A stretch of 64,000 nucleotides of DNA from Acanthochlamys bracteata (GCA_019914995.1 CM034134.1:4596463-4660462); one strand, 5' to 3'; positions 21,600 to 31,761 are shown, counted from the first letter of the stretch. Notes: generated by a model not told the origin, from the letters alone. A program made the numbers and translations.

Positions 21600-21910
21600 A
21601 TAATCACCTAAGATAACCTAGGGATTCTATCCTAATGTATCCTTCAAGTGCATAGTTGTTGTCTATCGTATAGCTAACAACAGGTTCGATCCACAAGGCT
21701 AAAGTTAACTCTAACTCAAAATAAGCTCACAAAATATGCAATAGAGTGAAGATTATTTGTCAAACTATAAATATGCATGAAAGCAAAAGCAAATAATTAA
21801 AAAGTGATATTATCAAAAAATAGGAATGCCAAAAGAAATAGAATTCTAGAATCCATCACTAGTGTGCTATGCTTGAATAACATTATTGCCCCCACACGCA
21901 TGGCCTAACT
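21600..21910 (-). repeat. Athila-type LTR/leader debris
   Basis: Reading the minus strand, GAGTTAGAGTTAACTTTAGCC, then GTTAGCTATACGATAGACAAC, GCACTTGAAGGATACATT and AGGATAGAATCCCTAGG parallel the U5 region at 6175-6300. No coding sequence. It is probably part of an older LTR into or beside which element 2 inserted. Confidence 0.5.
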
Positions 21911-22640
21911 AGTACTACAGCCATGGGTGGTTAACTGGTGTGAGCATGGAGGAAGATGGTGAGGGATTCACATTCATGTCATGGAGAAGCTGTAGAAGAG
22001 AGAGCAAAAGCGAATAGAACAAGGGAACAAGCAAGCGGATGCTTTAGAGCTCATCGGAGAAGAAGGCCGAGAAAGGTCTTGCCGGAACAGAAGTCCGGCG
22101 AGGCCTTGTTAGTCTTGCCTTGGGTACCAAACTTGATGGCACCAAGGGTGCCATTCATCTACACCCAGGCCAGTAAAGGGCCTGGTGCAGAACAAGTCGC
22201 CATGACACTTTTCAAATTGTGTCCTAGCGCCAAACACAGTTCTCGAGCACTTTTCAAATTGTGCCCGGGTGCGCCAGTAATTGCACCCAAGCTCAATTGA
22301 AGGTGCCTGGGTGCAACCAAGGCGCAGACCGAGTGTTGGCAAATTGAAGTATTTGAGTCCAGCAATGACTCTTAGGTATTCAAAGTAAAGTAAAAGTATT
22401 GTTTTGATTGAGGAGACATCCCTCAAGTAGAATTCTAGTCTTGTATTAACTCTGCACTTATAAATAGGTGAAGAGGTAGGAAGGAAGGATTATGGATGAA
22501 TAAAGTTAATTATTTAGTTTTCCTATCTAGCCTATGTAGTTTTGTTGTAGTTAGATTTAAGGTGTATAAGTAACTCCCACCACACCCCCGCCCACTATTT
22601 ACAAAACAACTATCCATATAAGAAGAGCGTCGAAATCCTA
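21911..22640 (+). repeat. LTR-like promoter-bearing fragment with short internal repeats
   Basis: The block is GC-richer than its surroundings between 22030 and 22330. It has two copies of CACTTTTCAAATTGTG about 45 bp apart (22206, 22251), repeated GCACCCAGG/CCTGGGTGCA words, and a GCCGGAACAGAAGTCCGGC hairpin (22081-22099). A TATAAATAGG box at 22459, an AATAAAG signal at 22499 and a C-rich stretch at 22580-22595 give the look of a plus-strand LTR U3-R-U5. The open frames on both strands here share no recognised domain. The family is not assigned. Confidence 0.4.
22459..22468 (+). promoter_or_regulatory. TATA-box-like element
   Basis: TATAAATAGG, the best TATA-like match in this part of the window, about 190 bp before the start of the kinase pseudogene and about 40 bp before an AATAAAG word. 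It may belong to an LTR or have served the kinase gene. Confidence 0.35.
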
Positions 22641-22653
22641 ATCACAGGTTAGG

Positions 22654-24663
22654 ATGTCCTTTTCCGATTATGAAGCTAATGTGGGCTGCTGCCTCTCATT
22701 TCTTAGGAAGCCTGACAGGCCAATGGATTCCTTTCTAGATGACAGAATTGAGCAGCAATGCTTACTGACGGATGGTTTTGATGGGTTGGACTGGTACGGA
22801 TATGTGGAGCTTGGGAAGTTAGCTGGATTGCCTGCGAAAAACAGTCATGTGTAGAGAAAAGCCTGTTAAGGAGACTACACATCTAATGCAAAGTGTGGTA
22901 TGAAACTTGAGACTTCAATAAACTAGGTAGTAGTTTGTTTTTTCTTGTTTTATATGTCGTAAAACAATGTGATCTAGCTAGTGTTGGCATTGATGATCTA
23001 AAAACAAATGGTTATTAGTTTATGTAAAATAATAAAGCTTACCATGTGCAACTAGAATTTGTTCATTGAGGTATGTGCTGTACTCCTTAGTTATCTGAGT
23101 GATGTTTATTTTCAGGATGCAGGTGTCCATAAAATGATAAACAAGAATGTTCGAGAGCGTGCAATAGGTCGCGGAAGTTATGGAAAAGTGGTAGCCTACC
23201 TTTATCCTCTTGGATATTCTAGAGCCTAAGTTTCATCTTTTTTTTCTTTTTAAGCTTTTAATGTTTGTTTATGTTGCACAAAGATTTTATAACATAGTCA
23301 AACTGATGAAAGACAATATGCAATTCAGGTGTGCTTTCATTTTCTTTTCCCTACTAGAAGTTAGTGGACCTTAAACTGAAGATTTTGGATTCAATCTTTT
23401 AGTATAACATTTTGGCACCAAATGCTTTACTCCTAGGCTTCATTCATTTGAGTTTAGGTAGTGTAAAACTTCTATACTTTCCTCTAGCTCTAGGTTGAAT
23501 AGTTAATCTGAACTGCTCTGTTCATTACTTTATATAGTTTTTCCATACAGTGCTGCTAGTTTTTTGGTTTATAATCTGATAAGTTTCCCTTTCAAGGATT
23601 AGCTTATGATTATTTGAGGATCTCTTCATTGTTACTAATTGGTATAACTGATAAGAGATGATTATCTTCCTTGGTTGGTTATTCTTTTGTAGGTATCTAC
23701 CATACTCTTGGGAAGTTTGGTGTTATAAGAAAATGAATGATTGGAAAATATGGAAGAAGTATATTCACAACTGGAAAAGACATTTATAGATGGACCTCCA
23801 TGGACTTTTTCTTGGAATAAGTATTTTGGAACAGGGATGCAGTTTAAATCATGTAGGTTTCTTTTCAGTGATTCACTTATTTGTAGCTCTTCAGAATTGT
23901 ATATCATGTTCTTGTAGTGTTGCATTATCTCATGCAAAATATCATATATATTCCTCTAACAGGGTTTTACTTTCATTTCCTAAAAAGCATAGTTCCATCT
24001 CTTGTTAACTAGTTTGGCATGTTTTTCTTCTTATGTTGTTATCATTCTGATGAACTTATTACGGTTCTGTTGGATCATTTCAGGCTTTGTCTGTTATGCA
24101 TGTCTAGGGCCTAATATGACTTGCAGAAAACAAAACTTTCTTTGTTTGGTTCTCCTTACGATGTCATTGTCACCGACCCATGTAGTGCTAATTTAGTTTG
24201 TCTCATCTGATCCAAGATAGCATCTGAACAGCTTAACATTTCTTAGGATGATGATGATGAGCTCTTAAGAACACCTGCACTCCTATTTTTACGGCACATG
24301 AGTGTTACTTAGGTAAAAAAACAACCACCACTAATTTTTGACTTATTGAAGTCTGTGATTAGAACCTTATTCTTTCCATTAAATTTACAGGGCTAGCAAA
24401 CCATGGCAAAACTGCTGATGTTTGGGACGTAGGTGTTACACTATATTGAATGGTTTTCGGTTATTGTTCATTTGTTGGCGACTATTTACAGGATACTATG
24501 ACAAGGTAGTTTTCTCTTTGCTCCAGAGTGAGCTTTTAGTTTTTATTTCTCTGATGTCTGCCTTATGCTTAATTTTCTTTCAAATTGTTAATGGTCCAAT
24601 ACCTATACCAGAAGAAATTGATCCAGAGCTAAAAGATTTGCTTGAAGGACTTTTTTTGCAGAG
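22654..24663 (+). pseudogene. SnRK1-activating kinase (GRIK/SnAK family) pseudogene
   Basis: GRIK/SnAK kinases phosphorylate the activation loop of SnRK1, the plant energy-sensing kinase. Visible exons are: 22654-22915, MSFSDYEANVGCCLSFLRKP then, after a 2-base frame slip at about 22852, REKPVKETTHLMQSV; 23116-23190, with MINKNVRERAIGRGSYGKV, the Gly-rich loop, between a TTTTCAG acceptor and a GTAG donor; 23298-23328, QTDERQYAIQ where AIK carries the ATP-binding Lys in active kinases; 24247-24312, DDDDELLRTPALLF, the segment after DFS normally reading SPGTPVF; 24391-24505, ANHGKTADVWDVGVTLY, then TGA where Cys is expected, then FVGDYLQDT; 24584-24663, VNGPIPIPEEIDPELKDLLE. The exons for the alpha-C helix, hinge and the HGDIKPDN loop are not recognisable. 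A Ty3/gypsy element interrupts the next intron. The order and intron placement show a genomic, not retro-copied, pseudogene. Confidence 0.8.
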
Positions 24664-25073
24664 GTAAGATGATAAGAAAGACTGCAGTTTCCCCACTTAA
24701 ACTAAGAAGTTTTTACAATGAACTCCAAAAGTGTGATAGGTAGTAGATATCTAGACTACTTGACTGAAAATAATTATGCAAGTAAAGTTCAAGAAAGAAG
24801 GTATAAGGCTAAATATTACTGGAAAGAAAACAAACAGAACATATATTTCTCGATGCTTCTCAATGATGAGTTTGCGTCTATATATAGAATACATCATCAG
24901 AGTTTATAACAAAATCTAACACCAGTCCTTAAGGGACTCTAATGCAACTAAATAACTGACAACTCAAAAGTCTAGCAGACTCTACTACTCTTCCTATTCG
25001 TTACTGCTTACAGCAACTAACTCATATTAGAGTTTTTATTCGTATCTAACCCTTCTAATAAACTTATCTCTAA
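24664..25073 (-). repeat. LTR of Ty3/gypsy element inserted in the kinase pseudogene
   Basis: Noncoding sequence after the last pol codon of the minus-strand element. On the minus strand it carries TTCTATATATAGACGC (a TATA-like box; plus 24877-24892), followed by GAGAAGCATCGAGAAAT. It lies between pol and the kinase exon ending at 24663. The exact LTR edge and a TSD could not be fixed, because the 5' side of the element is truncated. Confidence 0.5.
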
Positions 25074-25950
25074 TCACTTACAACCAATACATGTGCAGTC
25101 CCGAGCTGAAGTTCTTTTGATTCGTTTTGGACGGCCTTCGGCTCCCTTCACCGGTTCACTTCTAGCCTGCGTATCATTCCCCTCCTCATGAAAACTGGAC
25201 TCATCCTCGAGTCCAACGGAGCTCAGCTGCTTGCCATTCTCGAGTGAAATTAAGAGTTCTTCTCTCTCTAGCTGCTCACGAGGATTTGCGGGTGAGCTAT
25301 CATCTAGTAGGTCTGGAAGTTGCTGTGAACATTCTGGAGGAGGATAATGTCCGTCTTTCAGCAAGGAGATGAAAGACAGAGTGGATCCTCGATTATGGTG
25401 GCAAGTCCAGCCTATAGGCGACTTGCCCCACTAATTCCAAAATGCGGAAGGGCCCGTAGTATCGATGCCTTAACTTATGGGATCGACGATCGGACACCGA
25501 CAATTGTCTATATGGTTGTAGTTTGACGAATACCCAATCCTCTTCTCGGTAATTCTTGTCCCTACGATGCCCATCTGCTAATTGCTTCATGCGATTTTGA
25601 GCCCAATGCAAATGATATTTGAGCTCACGCAGAATCTCATCACGTTGTCTGAGCTGGATTCCTAGTTTCTGAGACTGAACGGTACTCGAGTCAAGGAAAA
25701 TTAGAGGGGGTGGTGGTCTCCCATAGACTGCTTCAAACGGAGATGTACGAGTTATTGAATGGGTACTCGTGTTATAGGAATATTCTGCCCAATGGAGCCA
25801 GCAGAGCCACTTACTTAGGTGATCTCCTACGAAGCAGCGCAAGTAAGTTTCAATCCCTGGTTGACTACTTCGGTTTGCCCGTAGGTTTGCGGATGGTATG
25901 TAGTACTCATGTGGAGAGAAGTCCCTTGTAATCGGTGCAACTTGCGCCAA
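25074..25950 (-). pseudogene. Integrase C-terminal part of Ty3/gypsy element (minus copy)
   Basis: The minus strand reads integrase sequence after the catalytic core: ETYLRCFVGDHLSKWLCWLH, AEYSYNTSTHSITRTSPFEA, VYGRPPPPL, then the C-terminal domain EDWVFVKLQPYRQLSVSD, HKLRHRYYGPFRILELVG, VAYRLDLPP. A frame slip at about 25390 is followed by LLKDGHYPPPECSQQLPDLL and a charged tail with KGAEGRPKRIKRTSARDC ending at 25074. No clear chromodomain is readable in the tail, although the rest resembles chromovirus-type pol. The RPKRIKR segment may be a nuclear localisation signal. Confidence 0.85.
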
Positions 25951-26519
25951 AAGGAACTGAGAAAAATTGAATCCCGATCTGAAACAATGGAACTCGTGCA
26001 GCCATGTTATCTCACAATTTCTTCTACAAATGCAGATACAACACTTGCTGCAGTGTAAGGGTGCCGGAGTGGGACAAAATGAGCGTACTTGGAAAGATGA
26101 TCTACGACAACCATGATAGTGTCTTTCCCATCAGGTATAGGCAACCCGTCTATGAAATCCATCGAGATTTCAGTCGAAATGGTTTTAGGTATGGGCAAAG
26201 GTTGCAGCAACCCAACTGGCCGCAATGTGCTGGACTTGGACTTGGCACGGGTAGCCCATGATGCGATGTGTTGTTGCACATCTTTATATATTCCCGGCCA
26301 ATAGAATTGTTGCGACAAATGCTTTAACGTCCGAGATTGCCCTTCATGACCTCCCAGGGTTGAACTATGTGCCTCAAATAAGAGTTTCCCTCTCAAGGAT
26401 CGGCTTGCTCGCACCCGTATGCGGCCGTGCTGTAGAAGGATTCCGTTGCTGACAGTGAGATCATTGTGAGATCCATCCCTTGTAGCTTGTAGGAGGCACG
26501 CGGTGATGGGGTCATCCAT
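25951..26519 (-). pseudogene. Integrase zinc-binding and catalytic core of Ty3/gypsy element (minus copy)
   Basis: The zinc-binding HHCC region keeps both His (EAHSSTLGGHEGQ) but has lost both Cys: where C..C is expected the sequence reads ASWATRAKSKS, explained by one substitution and a small deletion. The catalytic core begins ISMDFIDGLPIPDGKDT, then VVVDHLSKYAHFVPLRHPY. A TAA replaces a Leu codon after VEEIVR (about 26004). In the same frame beyond it come SSIVSDRDSIFLS with the second Asp, TTYHPQTYGQTEVVNQ and the Glu region. Only a few lesions separate it from an open frame, so it is younger than the Athila fragments. Confidence 0.85.
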
Positions 26520-26559
26520 CTGTGCTTGTCTCAGATCCTCCCAAAAGGATGCTTATAAT

Positions 26560-26984
26560 GTTGACATGGCTGCGAGTGATGCCTCTGGTTTGCGAGATAA
26601 TGCATCGGCAACCGTATTAAGTTTTCCTGCTCGAAACTCTATTTGGTAGTCATACCCAAGGAGCTTCACCAACCATTTCAGCTGGTCAGAGGTTGACATC
26701 CATTGCTCTAGAAGATATTGAATGAGGTGATCTGTTTTGATAGTGAATCAATGGCCAATTAGGTAGGATCGCCATCACTGGACTGCAAGAACAAGAACCA
26801 TCAACTCTTTTTCATATGTTGATTTCGCCAATGCTGAGGACAATAATACCTTGCTGAAGTATGCTATAGGCCTCCCCTCCTGGGACAACATTGCTCCAAT
26901 GCCTCTTCCCGGTGTATGCGTTTCAACAGTGAAGGATTTGGAGATGTCAGGCTCGGCTAGGACAGAGGTTGTTGTCATTGCAGT
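26560..26984 (-). pseudogene. RNase H domain of Ty3/gypsy element (minus copy)
   Basis: The minus strand reads TTSVLAEPDISKSFTVETHT, where DASG is usual and the catalytic Asp is replaced by Glu or lost, then GRGIGAMLSQEGRPIAYFSK and KSTYEKELMVLVLAVQ, with the YEKEL motif. Beyond 26775 the frame breaks, but WLVKLLGYDYQIEF-like and NTVADALSRKP-like wording (about 26690-26590) marks the end of the domain. Confidence 0.8.
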
Positions 26985-27790
26985 CTAAAGAGTTTGGAAG
27001 CGTTCTTCTGCTTCCTTGCTCCACATGAATGCATTTTTCTTGAGGAGATCCATCAGGGGGGCAGCAATAGCACCGTAGTTCTTTACAAAACGCCTAATAG
27101 CACCGTAGTTCTTTACAAAATGCCTATAATAGCCTATGAGTCTAAGGAATCCTCGTAATTCTGAGATGGATTTGGGTGTTGGCCAATCCACCATTGCTTG
27201 TATTTTGTTGGCATCTGCAGCTATACCCTTAGCCGACACGATATGGCCAAGATATTCTAATCGTTGGCATCCAAATTCACACTTCGAGATGTTGGCATAG
27301 AGACTTTCCTGTTGCAATACAGGAAACACTGTGGCTAGATGCCGAATATGATCATGCCAACTAGAGCTATAAACTAATATGTCATCAAAGAAGACTAAAA
27401 CAATTTTGCGGAAATAAGGGCGAAACACCTCATTCATCAAAGATTGAAACGTCGCCGGAGCATTTGTCAAGCTGAAGGGCATGATGAGGAACTCATAGTG
27501 GTCGTCATGAGTTCAAAAAGCTGTTTTATGTGCATCCTCTTCCTTTAGGCTTATTTGGTGGTTACCCAGACTTCAAGTCAAGTTTAGAGAAATAGCATGC
27601 TCCATAGAGTTCGTTCAATAACTCGTCGATCACGGGAATAGGATACTTGTCTTTTATTGTGATCTCATTAAGTGATCGATATCCAACACAAAAGCGCCAC
27701 GATCCATCCTTCTTCTTGACTAATAGAACTGGAGAGGAAAACGTTGAACTACTGGGACGTATAATCCCTTGGGATAGCATCTCCATAACT
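26985..27790 (-). pseudogene. Reverse transcriptase of Ty3/gypsy element (minus copy)
   Basis: RT copies the element RNA into DNA. Blocks on the minus strand: [40 protein letters not shown] (Asp of CVDYR changed to Gly), [26 protein letters not shown] with the motif A Asp, a short disrupted stretch at 27561-27483, MPFSLTNAPATFQSLMNEVF, and the active-site motif VLVFFDDILVYSSSWHDH, which is intact. YANISKCEFGCQRLEYLGHI and DWPTPKSISELRGFLRLIGY follow. At about 27125-27070 a 33-bp tandem duplication doubles YRHFVKNYGAI. Confidence 0.9.
27066..27127. repeat. 33-bp in-frame tandem duplication in gypsy pol
   Basis: AATAGCACCGTAGTTCTTTA followed by CAAAACGCCT occurs, then the same string again ending CAAAATGCCT. 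It keeps the frame and adds 11 residues (RFVKNYGAI repeated) to the RT-RNase H connection. The two units differ by one base. Confidence 0.85.
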
Positions 27791-27801
27791 GTTCTCTCTA
27801 T

Positions 27802-28507
27802 CTACTCCTTCTGTGCATATGGATATCGGTAAGGTCTTCTATTGGCCAGCACCGCACCTGGCAGCAAGGGAATTCGGTGATCTTGAGCTCGTACGGGAGG
27901 TAAGCCTGATATGGGTCTAAAAACTAAGGCATATTGATCCATCAAGCTTTGCAATTCTGCAGGCAGTGGCTTCTTTCTTTCCTCGCCTGAATCCTCCTCT
28001 AGAGAAACTGCCATCACACGCAAAGAGCACAAACATGTACCTAGGCGAAAACTAGTGAGTTGAGATACACCTCCTTCTCGGATGCCTCGCAAGATAAAGT
28101 CGTTGTTTTGCAAGGAAAACTTCATATAAGAATGGCGCCAGTCACACTCCACTACTCCTAAGCTCTCTAACCACTGAATGCCTAAAACTAGATCCATACC
28201 ACCCAAAGAAATGGTATGCATCCACCACTATTTCAGCGCCTTGTACCTCTAAAGGGATGTCCTTGTATAAGACATCAATTGACTACGGTCTGCTGTCTAC
28301 GAGTTCTACCTTAAGAGGCCTCACAGTCGTAGGTGACAATCGCAAATGCTTAGCAAGACGCTCTGCAATGAAGTTATGGGTGCTACCTGAGTCAATCAAG
28401 ATAAAAATCTCTTGGCGCTTGATTTTACCAACCACACGGATGGTTTGTGGTCCTATCAGTCCTTGCCTTTCACTAAGAGATAAGGTTGCGTCTTCTTCTT
28501 CTCTTGA
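27802..28507 (-). pseudogene. Protease of Ty3/gypsy element (minus copy)
   Basis: On the minus strand, LSLSERQGLIGPQTIRVVGK leads to the active-site wording IDSGSTHNFIAERLAK (about 28400-28350), PLKVELVDSRP, then ISLGGMDLVLGIQWLESLG (28215-28155) and NDFILRGIREGGVSQLTSF. The linker LQSLMDQYALVFRPISGLPP and HRIPLLPGAVLANRRPYRYP lead into RT. Order and wording match the plus copy at 15545-16240. Confidence 0.85.
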
Positions 28508-28790
28508 TTATTCTAGTGAGTCTACCCAGCTCTCTTTGTAGTCTTCTATTTCTAATCCAGTTAGAGAATAAAGCCTTGTGGTGCACCTAAGACCCTTCTC
28601 AAATTTAGCTTCGCAATAGAAGCATAATCCCTTAACTCTTCTAGGGTGAATTTCTGCAATTGATAGTCTGGGTCTAGTAGTATTTAGTTGCAAGTTAGAA
28701 ACAATGCTACTAGAAGTTCCAGCAGAAGTTGCTGTGGTCAGTGAGGCTGGTTGCATATGAAGACGAGAGGAACGCGATGCACTATTCTTG
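28508..28790 (-). pseudogene. gag C-terminus with damaged zinc knuckle (minus copy)
   Basis: The minus strand reads RLSIAEIHPRRVKGLCFYCE then AKFEKGLRC. The usual CCHC knuckle is KGLCFxCDxKxxxGHxC. Here His is replaced by Leu (CTT for CAT), so zinc binding would be lost. Upstream gag and the 5' LTR are missing, and the element breaks off into kinase-gene flank at about 28790-28800. Confidence 0.8.
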
Positions 28791-28799
28791 GCGGTGAGC

Positions 28800-29130
28800 T
28801 TGTCTCATATATTCTTGAGAGCATGTATGTGTATGCTTGTGTTTGGTCGAAGCTATCTGGTATAAATCATATTTTCTACGTTTGCAGTCTATGCAAAAGG
28901 TTCCTGCTAGAGGAAAAGTTTAGTTAGTCTCATGGATCTGGCTTGCTATTTGTGCTACTTTTGGAAGTTTTTGAGCTTTTCAAGTTTAAAAAAGTCGTAC
29001 ATAGTGTACTAGAAATTCTTTCAAAAGTTTGTAATGTAAGGCTGTAAATTTTTTGTTCTTTTCTCCAACATTTATTGTGGATGTACATATAATCGTCAAA
29101 AGAATATTTGATTGAATGCATTATCCCTAT
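28800..29130 (+). pseudogene. Possible 3' end of the kinase pseudogene (last exon and 3' UTR)
   Basis: After the gypsy break the plus strand has a CTACGTTTGCAG acceptor-like site at 28877-28888, a short frame SMQKVPARGKV with a stop, and then T-rich untranslated-like sequence with several TGTAA/TTGTAAT words up to 29130. No kinase motif can be read. Position alone suggests it is the far side of the interrupted gene. Confidence 0.3.
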
Positions 29131-29984
29131 TTTGGTAAACTTTTTTTTTATTAATCTCTTTTTCTGTATGCATCATGGCTGAATATAGAATTCTTATCAT
29201 GAAGAAGAATTATTGGACTCTCTTCAGCTTATAAGGTCAAAGATATCTTTTGGGTTGAAGATGTTAAAATTGTTTGGACTTTTTACACAAATAATCCTAG
29301 TGATTGGAGATATATTTATCGCCTTAACATATATTTCTGTTATTTATGAATATATTAAATAGTAGTATATCTATATATTTAAAAGTAATTTAAAAATTTA
29401 CAAAATAATAATCATAATAATAATATATTTATTAATAAGTTTATAAATATTAATATAAAAAATATTAATAAAAAATACTTTAAAAATATGTTAAAACTTA
29501 ATTTTTAAAAAATTAGATAATAATGAAAATAGATTTAGAAATTTAACAATATATCGTTTATTATATACCTAAGTGCATCCCAATCATTATATATCTTATT
29601 TATTTATAAGCACATGCTTAATCAAATATATCTTCAATTTTTTTTTACGAAAAAGCATTAAATAGTGATATTTAGCCAAACAGAATTCAGAAAAAATAGC
29701 TTTTCAATAAAAAGCTCAATAGCTGGTTTTTTCAACAAAAGCATATAAACAGCAGATTTTGCTGAAAAGTTTGAATTGGATTTGTCATGACCTATAATAT
29801 GCATCATTAAGTTTAGAAATTTGTTAACTCGTTTATTTATGATTATAGAATAAGTTGAATTGGATGTCTAATCCTAGAACTTCGATGTGCTTTCATAATA
29901 CCGAATCTAAGCGATATAATGATCGACATTGTGAATGCCATGATTATTATAAGAGTCTCTGTGGTGGAGAAAACACTCGAGCTA
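29131..29984. other. Very AT-rich DNA, no gene seen
   Basis: Dominated by A and T, including a stretch of long A/T alternations at 29340-29580. A GCCAAACAGAATTCAGAAAA...AAAAAGCTCAATAGC motif at 29675-29740 looks like the end of a small hAT-type nonautonomous element, but no partner end was found. The last ~100 bases approach the CACTA coding block. Confidence 0.4.
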
Positions 29985-30850
29985 ACCCTTACAAGGACTT
30001 CACTATATTAGCTGATCCGAAGGCATAATGGATATGGCTATGTCACATTTTTCATTCACTGGAATAGATCGTAAGATTCATTTATTTATTTTTGCTTTTC
30101 GTTTTCTTTGTTTTTTATTGGTTTAACAAAATTACATTAGTTATGTTTAGAATAAATCAGAAAAAGCAAAAGTTGATCGTGCAAAGAATAGCAGCACGCG
30201 TACAGAAGGCTCGCGCACCTTACATCTATACAGCGAGAGAAGGTATTTATTTTTTTTAATTCTACAAAGACATAAGGATTTAATTATTTCAATCTCATGT
30301 ATCTTCCAACGTATGTGCAGAATGCCAATTATATTGACTTGTACAAGGAAACGCACATTTCAAACACAAAAGAAAAGAAGGAAGAGCTGGGTATGAGAAG
30401 AGTCTCATTCAATTTATGTAAATTATGTGCTTCCAAAATTTACAAGCAAATAAGGCATAAAAGTTAAGGTTCCTAAGATTGTTCCAATTGTCTATTTTTA
30501 ATAAAATACATAATAAAATGCTGGAGATACACACCAAGTCTTTGAAGATGGGAGTTCCGACAGTGACGAGCAGATATGCTTATCGGTGCTTGATAAAGCA
30601 CGCGGATATATTCGAGGGCGTGGTTGTGGACCTAAGCCACCTAGTACCTGATCTACTATTGGTTCCTCAAGCCAAGCATAGAGAACAAGCTTTTACAGGA
30701 GCAATTATATCTTTTGAAGAAAAGAATGTATGACAGCAAGTTGAACTTGAGAAGCAAAAAGCTGAGCTTCTTGAGACTAGACAGTGCCTCACGATAATAA
30801 GCAAATGTGTCATATTTAATGGAGATGTTCGAGAAGCTAAAAAATGATAG
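29985..30850 (+). pseudogene. CACTA Transposase_24-type protein remnant (family A)
   Basis: Plant CACTA elements encode, beside the transposase, a protein of the Ptta/En/Spm type (Transposase_24) related to the end-binding accessory proteins. Readable pieces on the plus strand: YKDFTILADPKA then WIWLCHIF, NKSEKAKVDRAKNSSTRTEG (30155-30215, usually KANRAK...HTxGSK), CARTYIEMPI-like wording, and SSDEQICLSVLDKARGYIRG then RGCGPKPPST (30558-30645), the conserved VLGxxxGxVRGxGxGPxP block. A coiled-coil-like tail follows (VEKEEKK/QQVELEKQKAELLE, about 30735-30780). Introns and frameshifts interrupt it. Confidence 0.65.
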
Positions 30851-31289
30851 TGGACCATTGATAAAGTAAGTTTATTATTTTCTGAATTTATAATTTGAAT
30901 TATAAAACACATATAAGCACGGTCTCCTTGCAATATAGAAAGTGGCTTATGATTTATGACTTTATATCTATAGTTTGATTTTGTTTGTATTTACAGGTAA
31001 TCAAAAGTCATCAAAGCATCACCAAAAACACAAACTTTTGCTGAAAATTTTCTTTTAACCAATGTATCTCTTGATGCTAGAAACAAGTAACACTGAATTG
31101 TTAAGTTTCTAAGTTATTTAAAGTATAAGGATGAATGGTTTGGTGGAGGAATGGCTTTGCTGTGAATGTTGTGTATGATAATATATCAAATACTGTATAC
31201 AGTTATGAATTGTCATTGGTATTGCATGGAAATATGCAAATACTGATACAAACATACTGTAATCTAAGAAAACAGCTGTAGTACTAAAA

Positions 31290-31761
31290 TGATGTCCAAA
31301 ACGCAGACTAACTTTCAGTATACTATCGACTGAAAATGTTAGTTGGTAGATATAACATCAACAAAAAATCATAGACTGAAAATTTAGTTGGTAAATATAC
31401 CAACTACTATAGTATTCGGTAACTTTGTCGACTACCTACACAGTCTGTAATCTATAGACTGCATTTTCAGTCAGAAATTTAGCGACTATATATGTTAGTC
31501 GACAAACTACCAACTGAAAGTATAGTCTATAATTTGCAGACTATGCTTTTGGTCGGTAACTTACCTACTGACTTTCTCAGTTGGTAATTCCCAGGGCTTT
31601 ATCGATTGACTACTATGTCAGTCTGTCAACTATTTACCGACCATATTTTCTCGACTATTCGCTAGCTACCACTGTTTCAGTCGGTAAGTGTGTTTGCCGA
31701 CTGAAATTAGTAAAGTACCGACTCATTTATTCAGTCGGTGAAAACCTTATTTGTAGTAGTG
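31290..31761 (+). mobile_element. CACTA family A terminal region, ACCGACTGAAA subterminal repeats and TIR
   Basis: The block ends CTTATTTGTAGTAGTG at 31761, the complement of a CACTACTACAAATAAG terminus typical of CACTA elements. Inward of it a short motif recurs in both orientations: TCAGTCGGTAA, GCCGACTGAAAT, ACCGACTCATTTATTCAGTC, and decayed copies back to about 31290 (GACTGAAAATGTTAGTTGG, GACTGAAAATTTAGTTGG). Such arrays are the transposase binding sites of CACTA ends. The opposite end was not found, so the element is probably truncated on the left. Confidence 0.75.

Noticed and set aside
21956..22426. Overlapping 68-114-codon frames on both strands
   Set aside because: Three frames are open at once in a GC-richer LTR-like stretch with short repeats; no domain in any of them.
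28782..28800. CACTATTCTTGG as the left terminus of CACTA family A
   Set aside because: It does not match the CACTACTACAAATAAG end at 31761 and no GACTGAAA repeats follow it.
24664..28800. 5-bp target duplication for the gypsy insertion in the kinase
   Set aside because: The 5' side is truncated, so neither edge can be set well enough to compare flanks.
31290..31760. CRISPR-like regularly spaced repeats
   Set aside because: The repeats are in both orientations, irregularly spaced and end in a CACTA terminus; the genome is a plant.
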